From Chloroflexota bacterium (GTDB lineage Bacteria > Chloroflexota > Anaerolineae > Aggregatilineales > UBA2796): a stretch of DNA of 52,889 nucleotides. The stretch spans positions 1 to 52,889 of the forward strand of contig JAGHYP010000001.1 in assembly GCA_017743585.1 (NCBI GenBank), read 5' to 3'. Position numbers and translations under genes: made by a program. The first letter of the stretch is position 1. Every line of letters starts with the position of its first letter. The notes under the pieces were generated by a model, which worked only from the letters and a program-made list of their open reading frames with translations, did no database searches and had not been told where the DNA came from. Below are positions 22,892 through 31,327 of the stretch, one piece after another.

Positions 22892-25039
22892 ATGCAGCTA
22901 CGCGAGCTCGTAGCGCGCCTATTCGGCAGCGCTCAACCTAGTTCTAGCCCGCAAGAGGCGGCGCTACGCCAGATCTTGAGCGAGGGCGACGCAGCGCGCC
23001 GCGCACGTCAGCCTGAGCAAGCGCTCGCGCGCTACCGCGAAGGTCTGGAGCGTGCGCGCGCCGAGGGATTGACGCACGTGCAAGAGGTCTTTCTTGGGCA
23101 GCTCGGCGCGCTTTACACAGATTTGGGCAGATTCGAAGAGGCAGAAGCCGCTTTTCAGGAAGCCCTAGAGCTTGCCAAAAGCGCTGAGGCGCCTTTCAGG
23201 CAAGCCCGCGCGCTCTTGAACTTGGGCGCTTATCACCTCAGACGCAACGCCTTGCAACCCGCAGAGCAGTTCCTTGAGCAAGCGCTCTCGCTCGGCAAGC
23301 GCGCCAACGACGCCGCTACAGTCAATCTGGCGCTCGGCAACCTCGCCGATATCTACTTGCGGCAAGGGAATGCCTCCTATGCGCTCCGTTTGCTCAAAGA
23401 AGCTCTGCCGCAAGCGATGCAGAATTCACAACAGAACTCACAACAAGCCATCTACATCCTAGGGCGCACAGGTCAGACACACTTGCACGTCGGCGAGGCA
23501 GAGCGCGGGCGCAAATTGCTGGCGCAGGCAATCCGCATGGCTGAGCAGAATCAGCAGCCAGAGCAAGAGCTGATGTGGTCGTGTGTGCTCGCCGACCACC
23601 TGTATCGCGAAGGGCAGTACGCCGAAGCGCTCGCCTTCTACGCGCGTGTGGAAGAGCTGAAAGAGCGCGTGGTCGCCCTGCCGCGCGAATACGACCCGCT
23701 CGTGAGCCTCTCACAGCGCGCGGGCGCGCACTTGCGGCTCGGTCACTATGCCGACGCAGCAAAGCTCGCCCAGAGTGCGCTTGAGGAAGCGCGCGCTGCG
23801 AATGACGTCGCAGCGGGGATCAACGCGCTCTTGATTTTAGGGGATGTGCAGCGCGCTCAGAAAGATTACGCCGCGGCGATCCAAACGTTGCAGCGTGCGC
23901 TTGAGCTGCAGCCTGAGACGACCAGCGCTGAGCGCGTGCGCACTTTGATCACGCTCGGCAGCTTGCATCAGGAGCTGGGCGATGCTGAAAAAGCATTGGC
24001 GCTCTTTGAGGAAGCGCTCAGCCTCACCAGCGCCGATCAGGAGCATCGCGAAGGGCGCGCCATGGCGCTGCGGCAGATCGGCGCGTTGCTGCACAAGCAA
24101 GGTGCGCATCAAGCGGCGCTTGAGAAGTGGACTGAGGCGCTCTCGCTCTTCGAGATGAGCGGCGACCATGCACATGCGGCGCGCACATTGTGCGATATCG
24201 CTGCGGTACGACGCGCCCTCTCAGGCATCAATGCCGCCATGCCTGATTATGAGCGCGCCACCATGCTGCTCAACCATGTGCGCGATGCCGCTACGCGCGG
24301 CTTCGTGCTCTCCAACGTTGCCACGCTCTACACCGATCTAGGCGAAGTGGAGACAGCGAAGTCGTTTTATGAACAAGCGCTGAACATCGCGCGCGAGACG
24401 GGCAATCGTCGCGCTGAGAGCGTGCGCTTGGGCAACTACGGTTGGTTTCACGTCATCACAGGGCGCGCGCAAGAGGGCGCGGCCATGCTGGAATCGGCGC
24501 TCGCCATCAGTCGCCAACTCGGCGACTCGCTGTTGATCGCTGTTCAGCTCAGCAACCTAGCGCAAGCGCAGCACGAGCTGGGCGATCTGCAGAAAGCAGA
24601 GCAGCTCTATCGGCAAGCGCTCAGCATGCTCGAGGGGAACGATAACGAGAGCAGGCGCTGGCAGGCTATCTTTCAGGCTAATCTCGCGCGCACGTTGATC
24701 GCACAGCGCCGCTATGATGAAGCGCGCGCGCTGCTTGAATCGGCGCTGCCCGTCAGCCGCGAGCTTGGCGATCAAGAGGCTGTGGCGCGCGCGCTGGTGC
24801 GCTTGGGCGAGCTGCATCTAGCGCAGGACAACCCTGCGGAAGCAGAAAAACTCGCACGCGAGGCAGAAGTGCTCGCGCGCAAGTTGAACTATCGCAAAGG
24901 GCAGGCAGATGCGCTCTGGCTGCGCGCGCGCCTTGCCCCTGAGGGCGATAGAGCGAACTTGCTGCGCGAAGCTAAGCGCCTTTACACTATCCTCCACGAC
25001 CCAATGGCTGAAGCAGTGGCGCGCTTGCTCGGCGAGTGA
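22892..25039 (+). CDS. Large TPR-repeat protein, 715 aa
   Basis: Almost the whole protein is a tetratricopeptide-repeat superhelix; about a dozen or more repeats can be followed from residue 25 to the end. Examples are GQLGALYTDLGRFEEAEAAF, LGNLADIYLRQGNASYALRL and LITLGSLHQELGDAEKALAL. It lacks a signal peptide, membrane helix, DNA-binding or enzyme domain, so it is probably a cytosolic scaffold. Repeats with 40-residue spacing resemble the TPR_12/kinesin-light-chain style found in large regulatory proteins. GC-rich codon use matches its neighbours. An upstream TATAAT lies 78 bp before the ATG, and an inverted repeat follows the stop. Partner unknown. Confidence 0.85.
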   Translation: MQLRELVARLFGSAQPSSSPQEAALRQILSEGDAARRARQPEQALARYREGLERARAEGLTHVQEVFLGQLGALYTDLGRFEEAEAAFQEALELAKSAEAPFRQARALLNLGAYHLRRNALQPAEQFLEQALSLGKRANDAATVNLALGNLADIYLRQGNASYALRLLKEALPQAMQNSQQNSQQAIYILGRTGQTHLHVGEAERGRKLLAQAIRMAEQNQQPEQELMWSCVLADHLYREGQYAEALAFYARVEELKERVVALPREYDPLVSLSQRAGAHLRLGHYADAAKLAQSALEEARAANDVAAGINALLILGDVQRAQKDYAAAIQTLQRALELQPETTSAERVRTLITLGSLHQELGDAEKALALFEEALSLTSADQEHREGRAMALRQIGALLHKQGAHQAALEKWTEALSLFEMSGDHAHAARTLCDIAAVRRALSGINAAMPDYERATMLLNHVRDAATRGFVLSNVATLYTDLGEVETAKSFYEQALNIARETGNRRAESVRLGNYGWFHVITGRAQEGAAMLESALAISRQLGDSLLIAVQLSNLAQAQHELGDLQKAEQLYRQALSMLEGNDNESRRWQAIFQANLARTLIAQRRYDEARALLESALPVSRELGDQEAVARALVRLGELHLAQDNPAEAEKLAREAEVLARKLNYRKGQADALWLRARLAPEGDRANLLREAKRLYTILHDPMAEAVARLLGE

Positions 25040-25084
25040 TCGCACTGCGCCCTGCCGAGCGGCGCCGCTAGGCAAATTCACCAA

Positions 25085-25132
25085 GCCTGCCTAAAATTGA
25101 GTCGGCATGAGGCAGGCGGCGCGAGGCCTCGC
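25085..25132. repeat. Inverted repeat plus 12-nt palindrome upstream of crtI
   Basis: GCCTGCCT (25085-25092) pairs with AGGCAGGC (25110-25117) across a 17-nt loop; four bases later comes the perfect palindrome GCGAGGCCTCGC (25121-25132). The site lies 45 bp after the TPR stop and 108 bp before crtI. It may be a weak terminator for the TPR gene or an operator of the carotenoid operon; there is no T-run. No clear promoter is seen for crtI. Confidence 0.45.
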
Positions 25133-25239
25133 ACTCTGCTCCTCTCAAAATCAAAATCCAACGCGCCGACTTGCCCAAACTCTGTCTAACGCTCACGATT
25201 GAGCTTACACAGCTGACTAGCAAGGTCTGCACAAAGCAT

Positions 25240-26760
25240 ATGGCACGCATCATCGTCATCGGTGGCGGATTCGGCGGGCTGGGCGTGGCAATTCGCCTCG
25301 CAGCGCGCGGACATGATGTTCACATTCTAGAGAAGCGCGATAAGCTCGGCGGCAGGGCGTACGTCTACGAGCAGAACGGCTTCAAGTTCGATGGCGGCCC
25401 AACGGTCATCACAGCGCCGTTCATGTTCGACGACCTATTCGCAGTAGCAGGGCGCAAGCGCGAAGATTACATCCAGTTCGTGCCGCTCAACCCATTCTAC
25501 CGCATCTACGATCACAACAAGCGCTATTTCGACTATAACGGCGACGAAGCCTTCATCCTCGAGCAAATCGGGCGCTGGAATCCCGCAGATCGCGAAGGCT
25601 ATCAGCGCTTCATGCGGACTACGAAAGCCATTTTCCAGAAAGGCTTTCTAGAGCTGGCGGATAAGCCGTTCCTGAGCCTGTGGGACATGATCAAGATCGT
25701 GCCCGATCTGATCAAATTGCAGAGCTACCTGAGCGTCTATCGTTACACCTCGCAGTTCATCCAAAATGAGTTCCTGCGGCGCGTTTTCTCATTCCATCCG
25801 CTGCTGATCGGCGGCAATCCGTTCGATGCCTCGTCCATCTACGCGATGATCCACTACTTGGAACGCGAGTGGGGCATCCATTACGCGATGGGCGGTACAG
25901 GCGCTGTGGTCGCCGCGCTCGGACGGCTGTTCAGCGAGCTGGGCGGCACAGTGACGCTGAACGCCGAGGTGAAAGAGATTTTGGTAGACGGGCGCAAGGT
26001 CACAGGCGTGCGCTTGGCAGATGGCAGCGTCCTGCGAGCTGATATCATTGTCTCGAATGCCGACGTAGCGACGACTTATCGAGACCTGATTCCAGAGCAG
26101 TATCGCCGAAAGTACACCAATCGCCGCATTGAGCGCTATAAGTACAGCATGTCGCTGTTTGTGATCTACTTCGGCACGAAGCGGCGCTATCTGGATAGCG
26201 GCTTGGTTCACCACAACATCATCCTGAGCGAGCGCTACAAAGGTCTGCTGGACGATATCTTCAAGAAAAAGCGCGTCGCCGACGATTTCTCGCTCTACCT
26301 GCACATGCCGACCATCACTGATCCAAGCGTTGCGCCTGAAGGCTGCGAGAACTTCTACGTGCTCTCGCCTGTGCCACATCTGGGCAGCGGCACGGATTGG
26401 ACACAATTTGCGAAGCCTTACCGCGATGCGATCATGCAGTTCCTAGAGGCGGAATATCTGCCTGACTTGAGAGCGAACTTGGTCGCCGAGCACTACATCG
26501 ATCCGCTCCACTTCCGCGATACACTGGGCAGCTACTTGGGATCGGCATTCTCAATTCAGCCGCTCTTGCTGCAGTCGGCGTGGTTCCGTCCGCATAATCG
26601 CTCAGAGGACTTCAGCAATTTGTATTTCGTAGGCGCGGGCACGCATCCAGGCGCAGGGTTGCCGGGCGTGTTATCATCCTCGATCATCGTGGATAACCTG
26701 ATCGGCGATCCGGATAGCGAGCGGCGCGTGCAGCCCGTCGCCAAGCCCGCGAGCGCGTAG
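25240..26760 (+). CDS. crtI: Phytoene desaturase (CrtI family)
   Basis: 506 residues. The N-terminal FAD-binding Rossmann fold reads IIVIGGGFGGLGVAIRLAA followed by LEKRDKLGGRAY, and the substrate region has FKFDGGPTVITAPFMFDDL, matching the CrtI signature. The C-terminal FAD motif is NLYFVGAGTHPGAGLPGVLS. CrtI enzymes turn colourless phytoene into coloured products, usually lycopene, at the membrane. Its position directly before crtB marks it as the main phytoene desaturase. I chose the ATG at 25240 because the Rossmann fold begins immediately after; the ORF is open 23 codons upstream. It opens the carotenoid operon, with crtB 13 bp downstream. Confidence 0.94.
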   Translation: MARIIVIGGGFGGLGVAIRLAARGHDVHILEKRDKLGGRAYVYEQNGFKFDGGPTVITAPFMFDDLFAVAGRKREDYIQFVPLNPFYRIYDHNKRYFDYNGDEAFILEQIGRWNPADREGYQRFMRTTKAIFQKGFLELADKPFLSLWDMIKIVPDLIKLQSYLSVYRYTSQFIQNEFLRRVFSFHPLLIGGNPFDASSIYAMIHYLEREWGIHYAMGGTGAVVAALGRLFSELGGTVTLNAEVKEILVDGRKVTGVRLADGSVLRADIIVSNADVATTYRDLIPEQYRRKYTNRRIERYKYSMSLFVIYFGTKRRYLDSGLVHHNIILSERYKGLLDDIFKKKRVADDFSLYLHMPTITDPSVAPEGCENFYVLSPVPHLGSGTDWTQFAKPYRDAIMQFLEAEYLPDLRANLVAEHYIDPLHFRDTLGSYLGSAFSIQPLLLQSAWFRPHNRSEDFSNLYFVGAGTHPGAGLPGVLSSSIIVDNLIGDPDSERRVQPVAKPASA

Positions 26761-26773
26761 GAAGGTCTCGGCT

Positions 26774-27742
26774 ATGCAGGTTGAGCTGCCGAAGAGCAAT
26801 TGGGAATATCGCTTGCTGGCGCGCGCGCTTGAAGCGCTTGAGAGTCATCCCGCCGATAGCGCTACGCAGCACAACAAGAGCCTATTGGAAGCGTCGTATG
26901 CCTATTGTGATGCGCTCACACGCCTGCATAGCCGCACCTTCTACATGGCATCTGCGCTCTTGCCGTATGCAAAGCGGCGCGCTGTGCGTGCGCTATACGC
27001 CTTTTGCCGCGTCACAGACGATATCGTGGACGGTAGCCAAAGCGAAGCGCGCGCAGAGCGCCTTGAAGCGTGGCAACACACGATCAGTCTGGCGCATCCG
27101 CCCGCGAGCGAGCCTGTGGCAGTGGCGTGGGCGGATACGCAAGCGCGCTACCGCATTCCAAAAGGCTACGTTATGCAGCTGATCAGAGGCTGCGCTGCCG
27201 ACCTACAGCCGCGCCGCTATGAGACCTTCGCTGATCTGGCTGAGTACGCTTACGGCGTCGCCTCAACAGTCGGGCTGATGGCGATGCACATCATCGGCTT
27301 CACCAGCGATGAGGCGATTCCATACGCCGTCAAGCTCGGCGTGGCACTGCAGGTGACGAACGTGCTGCGCGATGTCGGCGAAGATTGGCGCAACGGGCGG
27401 CTTTACCTGCCGCAAGATGAGCTGAGCGCGTTTGGCGTGCGCGAGCAAGATATCGCCGAAGGGCGCGTCACCCCGAATTGGCGCGCTTTCATGCGCTACC
27501 AGATCGCGCGCAATCGTCAACTGTACGCTGAGTCGTGGGCGGGCATTGCCATGCTCAATAGCGAAGGACGTTTCGCCATCGCGGCAGCTGCTGAACTCTA
27601 TCGCGCGATTTTGAACGACATCGAGGCGAACGACTACGACGTCTTCCGCAGGCGCGCGCGGGTCAGCACGCTTGGCAAGCTGCGCCGTCTGCCGATCATC
27701 TGGCGCAAGGCGCGCCGCGCGCGGCGCAGCAAGTATGCTTAA
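26774..27742 (+). CDS. crtB: Phytoene synthase (CrtB)
   Basis: 322 residues of the squalene/phytoene synthase family. Both Asp-rich magnesium motifs are present: DDIVD (residues 82-86) and NVLRDVGED (about 200-208). The substrate pocket segment SYAYCDALTRLHSRTFYMAS and the downstream NGRLYLPQDEL are typical. It condenses two geranylgeranyl diphosphates to phytoene, the first committed step. Squalene or dehydrosqualene synthase activity cannot be fully excluded, but the partner genes fit C40 carotenoids. Thirteen bases after crtI; the protein ends in a basic Arg-rich tail. Confidence 0.95.
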   Translation: MQVELPKSNWEYRLLARALEALESHPADSATQHNKSLLEASYAYCDALTRLHSRTFYMASALLPYAKRRAVRALYAFCRVTDDIVDGSQSEARAERLEAWQHTISLAHPPASEPVAVAWADTQARYRIPKGYVMQLIRGCAADLQPRRYETFADLAEYAYGVASTVGLMAMHIIGFTSDEAIPYAVKLGVALQVTNVLRDVGEDWRNGRLYLPQDELSAFGVREQDIAEGRVTPNWRAFMRYQIARNRQLYAESWAGIAMLNSEGRFAIAAAAELYRAILNDIEANDYDVFRRRARVSTLGKLRRLPIIWRKARRARRSKYA

Positions 27743-27778
27743 TCAAGTACGCTTAATCTTGAGACCATCTTCAGCGCA

Positions 27779-28603
27779 ATGACCTACCTTGGCTTTCTGG
27801 CAATCTTCGTCGTCGCGCCAATCTTAGCGCTGTGGGCGGTCGCGATATTGGATACGCGGCGTGGCATCGGCGTGCCTGCGCACATGCGCAGCTGGCACGC
27901 GCATTGGATCCTGCTGGCGCATGTGATCGTAGCCGTTCTCTACACCACGCCTTGGGATAACTATCTGGTGGCGACGCGCGTCTGGTGGTACGATCCAGCG
28001 CTCGTGACGGGCTTAGTCATCTGGTACGTGCCGATTGAAGAATACGCTTTCTTCGTCTTGATGACTTTGCTGACAGGCAGTTGGCTGTTGCTGGTCTTGC
28101 GCCACAAGCCTGAGCAAGCGCCCGCGCCCGTCAACGGCGTGCGCTTGCGGCGGGTCAGCACGCTCGCCATCTTCGCCGTCTGGTTGGTCTTCGCAGCGAT
28201 TCTAGCGCTTGGCTGGCGGCCGGGGACGTACATGGCGCTGCTTTTCGTCTGGGCGTTGCCGCCGATCATGCTGCAGACTGCCTTTGGCGCGGATATCCTG
28301 TGGCGCAATCGGCGCGCAATATGGCTCACAATCGCGCCGATGACGCTCTACCTCTCAGCAGCGGATAAGCTCGCCATCAGCAGCGGCACGTGGACGATCA
28401 ACCCTGAGCAGACTGTGAACGTCCTGCTCTTGGAGCGGCTGCCGCTGGAAGAATTCTTGTTCTTCTTCATCGTGAACGCGCTGATCACCTTCGGGATGAC
28501 GCTTGTGATGTCGGTTGAGAGCAAGGCGCGCGCGACGCGCTACCTGATGGTGCTGCGCAGTTTGTTCAGCCGCAAACAGACGCTGAAGTTCGGAAGTGAG
28601 TAG
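27779..28603 (+). CDS. Fused lycopene cyclase (CrtYc-CrtYd type)
   Basis: 274 residues with seven predicted membrane helices arranged as two homologous halves. Each half has the family's acidic motif: VPIEEYAFFVLM near residue 85 and LPLEEFLFFFIVNAL near residue 220. TTPWDNYLVA in the first half is also characteristic. In actinobacteria the two halves are separate proteins (CrtYc/CrtYd); fused versions occur in Archaea, fungi and Chloroflexota. The enzyme forms beta-rings on lycopene, giving gamma- or beta-carotene. Because CruF and a CruG-like enzyme are encoded downstream and act on the linear psi-end, a monocyclic product is the likelier outcome. Three bases before the next gene. Confidence 0.92.
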   Translation: MTYLGFLAIFVVAPILALWAVAILDTRRGIGVPAHMRSWHAHWILLAHVIVAVLYTTPWDNYLVATRVWWYDPALVTGLVIWYVPIEEYAFFVLMTLLTGSWLLLVLRHKPEQAPAPVNGVRLRRVSTLAIFAVWLVFAAILALGWRPGTYMALLFVWALPPIMLQTAFGADILWRNRRAIWLTIAPMTLYLSAADKLAISSGTWTINPEQTVNVLLLERLPLEEFLFFFIVNALITFGMTLVMSVESKARATRYLMVLRSLFSRKQTLKFGSE

Positions 28604-28605
28604 TC

Positions 28606-29118
28606 ATGTCAGATAGTCACCTGCAGTTGATAGAGCAACAGCGCCGCGAGGTTATGCCTGCGCAGCCGAGCATCTGGCGCTTTTATGAGAAGCTCTCGCG
28701 GCGGTTGATCGCGTGGAACATCGTCAATCTTGGAACGGGCGTGGTGTTGCAGGCGCTCACGCCGTTTTGGCGCGGCGTTGGGGCGCAGGCAATCGGTTGG
28801 AGCATCGTGAATTTGGCGATTGGCTTTTTGGGGCAGAGAGGCAACGAACGGCGCGCTGCTCAGCCTGAAGCGCACACGCCTGAGCGCATGGCGCGCGAGG
28901 CGCGCAACATCCGCGCCTTGTTGTGGCTGAACGCAGGTTTGGACATCCTATACATGCTGGGCGGCTTGAGTTGGGCGCGGCGCGCCGCGCAGAGAGGCGG
29001 TCAGAACGCTGAGTTTCAGCGCGGCATGGGGGTGGGAATCATGGTGCAAGGCGGCTTGCTTCTGATCTGGGATGTGATCAACGCCTTGATCGTGCCGCGC
29101 TATCCTCAAAAGGATTAG
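28606..29118 (+). CDS. Small membrane protein (DUF6992-like), 170 aa
   Basis: Four hydrophobic stretches can be seen (LIAWNIVNLGTGVVLQAL, IGWSIVNLAIGFLG, LLWLNAGLDILYMLGGL and GIMVQGGLLLIWDVINALIV) with conserved Asn/Asp residues inside helices 1, 2 and 3. The pattern resembles DUF6992, a family without known function that occurs in several bacterial phyla. It begins two bases after the cyclase stop and ends six bases before the hydrolase, so it is firmly inside the carotenoid operon. A role in pigment assembly or transport is possible but unsupported by direct evidence. Confidence 0.7.
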   Translation: MSDSHLQLIEQQRREVMPAQPSIWRFYEKLSRRLIAWNIVNLGTGVVLQALTPFWRGVGAQAIGWSIVNLAIGFLGQRGNERRAAQPEAHTPERMAREARNIRALLWLNAGLDILYMLGGLSWARRAAQRGGQNAEFQRGMGVGIMVQGGLLLIWDVINALIVPRYPQKD

Positions 29119-29124
29119 GCGATT

Positions 29125-29946
29125 GTGCTGCCACCGGTCACGGCCTTTCAAGGCGCTGAACACGCGCCTTTCCTGATGCGAGGCGGCAAGGCGGCGGCGC
29201 TGATGATTCACGGCTTTCCCGGCACGCCCGCCGATGTGCGCCCACTGGCAGATTGCCTGAACGCGCTGAACTGGACAGTGCAGGGCATCTTACTGCCCGG
29301 CTTTGGCGCGCAAATTGAGACGCTGCCCAAGCGCACACACCAGGAGTGGGTAGCCGCTGTGCGCGAGGCGCTCCAAGCCCTGCAGAAGACGCACGCGCCC
29401 CTGCTGTTGGTCGGTCATTCAATGGGCGGCGCCCTCGCCATGTGCGTCGCGGCTGAGACGCCGCCTGACGGCTTGATCCTGACCGCGCCGTTCAGCAGGA
29501 TCGAGAACGTCCTGTGGAATATGATGCCTATCTTTCGGGCTCTCTTCCCTGAGGTGCGTCCGTTCCGCCTGCTGCGCCTCGATTTTTCCAAGCCTGAAGT
29601 GCGCGAAGGCATTCGCAACTTCATGCCCGATGCTGATCTCGACGATCCGCAAGTGCAGCAGGCGATCCGCGATCTGAAGCTGCCGATCAGCGTCTTTGAG
29701 CAGATCAGGCAAGTCGGTCAGCGCGCTTTGAGCCTCGCGCCGCGATTGAAAATGCCCGCGCTCATCTTGCAAGGCACGTACGATACGCTGGTGAAGCCTC
29801 ACCTGACGCGCCAGCTCGTCGCGCGCTACGGCGGCGCCGTGCGCTACCTTGAAGTGCCGGCCGAGCATGGCTTGATCGACTCGCGCGCGCCGTATTGGTC
29901 GCAGGTGGAGAGCGCCCTGCGCGAATTTGTGGAGCAGTTCGCATGA
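29125..29946 (+). CDS. Alpha/beta hydrolase (esterase / monoacylglycerol-lipase type)
   Basis: 273 residues. The nucleophile elbow GHSMGG is near residue 98, the oxyanion loop IHGFPGTPADVRP near residue 29, and the catalytic Asp and His fit GTYDTLV (about 218) and AEHGLID (about 248). This order is typical of carboxylesterase Est30/monoacylglycerol lipase-type enzymes. The start codon is GTG. It overlaps cruF by 4 nt (ATGA), so translation is coupled. Cleavage or transfer of a fatty acyl group would make sense in an operon for acylated carotenoids, but this is inference; general lipid turnover is the alternative. Confidence 0.88.
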   Translation: MLPPVTAFQGAEHAPFLMRGGKAAALMIHGFPGTPADVRPLADCLNALNWTVQGILLPGFGAQIETLPKRTHQEWVAAVREALQALQKTHAPLLLVGHSMGGALAMCVAAETPPDGLILTAPFSRIENVLWNMMPIFRALFPEVRPFRLLRLDFSKPEVREGIRNFMPDADLDDPQVQQAIRDLKLPISVFEQIRQVGQRALSLAPRLKMPALILQGTYDTLVKPHLTRQLVARYGGAVRYLEVPAEHGLIDSRAPYWSQVESALREFVEQFA

Positions 29947-30743
29947 ACAGCTTAGCGGCGCGGCTACGCAGCTTGCAATTCGAGCGCGCGGATCGCCTGC
30001 CGTTTGCTCTGCTGATCGGCTGGCTGCTGGCAATGATCGGCTTGCCGATCGCGCGTTGGCTGCTCGGCGATTCGGCAACCCCGATTGCTTTGAGCATTGG
30101 CGTGATCTTCCAAGTTGCCGTCGGGCTCGCCTTTTTGCACCAGCGCTGGTCGGCGTTGCGCATCGCGCTCACAGCGCTGAGCGCGATCGCGCTCGGCTGG
30201 ACGATTGAGTGGATCGGACATCGAACAGGTTTTCCGTTCGGCTTCTACAGCTACACAGAGCGTCTGCAGCCGCAGCTAGGCGGCGTGCCGATCTTGATCC
30301 CGCTGGCGTGGCTGATGATGTTGCCGCCGGCTTGGGCGGTCGCTTTCAGCATCACACAGCCTTTGGCGGGGCGACCGCTCATGCGCCGTCTGGCCTTCAT
30401 CGCGGTCAGCGCGCTTGCCTTCACTGCATGGGATTTGTTCCTCGATCCGCTGTTGGTCTCGTGGGACTTTTGGCGCTGGCAGGAGAGAGGCGCGTATTTC
30501 AGCATCCCGCTCAGCAATTATGGCGGCTGGCTGCTGGCTTCAGGGCTGATGACGGCGCTTGCGATGCCGCGCGCTGACCTGCCGCGCCAGCCGTTGCTGT
30601 TTCTGTACGGCGCGACGTGGTTTTTCATGACGGGCGGCGTGATATTCTTCTGGAATTTGCCGAGCGAAGGCGCGGTCGGCTCAGCGGCAATGGGCGGTTT
30701 CCTGCTGGCAGCGCTGTGGCTCGGTCGGGAGCACAAACGATGA
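29943..30743 (+). CDS. cruF: Carotenoid 1,2-hydratase CruF family (DUF422)
   Basis: 266 residues and seven or so membrane helices. The signature of the CruF/bisanhydrobacterioruberin hydratase family is clear: WIGHRTGFPFGFYSYTERL, GVPILIPLAWLMM (about 110-122), and AWDLFLDPLLVSWDFWRW. Family members add water to the psi-end of a carotenoid, giving the 1-hydroxyl to which a sugar can later be attached. The ORF is open to 29895, but the ATG at 29943 overlaps the hydrolase stop (ATGA) and begins the conserved N-terminus. It overlaps plsY in the same way. This enzyme acts on a non-cyclised end, which is why a monocyclic product is proposed. Confidence 0.92.
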   Translation: MNSLAARLRSLQFERADRLPFALLIGWLLAMIGLPIARWLLGDSATPIALSIGVIFQVAVGLAFLHQRWSALRIALTALSAIALGWTIEWIGHRTGFPFGFYSYTERLQPQLGGVPILIPLAWLMMLPPAWAVAFSITQPLAGRPLMRRLAFIAVSALAFTAWDLFLDPLLVSWDFWRWQERGAYFSIPLSNYGGWLLASGLMTALAMPRADLPRQPLLFLYGATWFFMTGGVIFFWNLPSEGAVGSAAMGGFLLAALWLGREHKR

Positions 30744-31327
30744 GCTGGCTGTTGTGGAGTGCAATTGGCTTTTTGCTTGGCTCGATGCCATTCTCGGTCT
30801 GGATCGGCAAGCTGGCGCTGCACACCGACATCCGCGCCTATGGCGATCACAACCCTGGCGCAACAAACGTGCTGCGCGCGGGCAGCAAGCGATGGTTCGT
30901 GGTGGCGCTGCTGCTGGATATCTCCAAAGGCGCAGCGCCGGTCGGGCTCGCCCATTGGACGTTCGGCATTCGCGGCACAGAAATTGTGCCAGTGGCGCTG
31001 GCGCCAGTGCTCGGTCATGCGTTCTCGCCGTTTCTGGGCTTCAAGGGCGGCAAGGCGATCGCCACAATGGGCGGCATCTGGATCGGCTTGACGCTGCTGT
31101 ACATACCGATCATCTTGCTCACGCTGCTGGTCTTCTGGTTTTACATGGTCACTGTGAGCGGCTGGTCGGTTATTTTGACAGGGCTGAGCGCCTTGCTGTA
31201 CTTGGTGCTATCAGGCGCAGACCAGAACCTGATTGCAGTGATGAGCGGCTGCTTGCTGATCAGCTTGTATAAGCAGCGGGCCGATCTGGCGTTGCCGCTG
31301 CGCCTGCGCCTTCTGAGGAGAGCGTGA
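30740..31327 (+). CDS. plsY: Glycerol-3-phosphate acyltransferase PlsY family
   Basis: 195 residues, five or more membrane helices, normal PlsY length. All three conserved motifs are visible: IGFLLGSMPFSVWIG (motif 1), YGDHNPGATNVLRAGSK (motif 2) and GHAFSPFLGFKGGKAIATMGG-type sequence (motif 3, about 95-115). PlsY transfers acyl groups from acyl-phosphate to glycerol-3-phosphate in phospholipid synthesis. It is embedded between cruF (ATGA overlap) and the cruG-like gene (TGATG overlap). It could be the housekeeping enzyme carried along or a paralog that acylates the carotenoid glycoside. The longer ORF from 30617 overlaps cruF and is rejected. Confidence 0.93.
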   Translation: MSWLLWSAIGFLLGSMPFSVWIGKLALHTDIRAYGDHNPGATNVLRAGSKRWFVVALLLDISKGAAPVGLAHWTFGIRGTEIVPVALAPVLGHAFSPFLGFKGGKAIATMGGIWIGLTLLYIPIILLTLLVFWFYMVTVSGWSVILTGLSALLYLVLSGADQNLIAVMSGCLLISLYKQRADLALPLRLRLLRRA

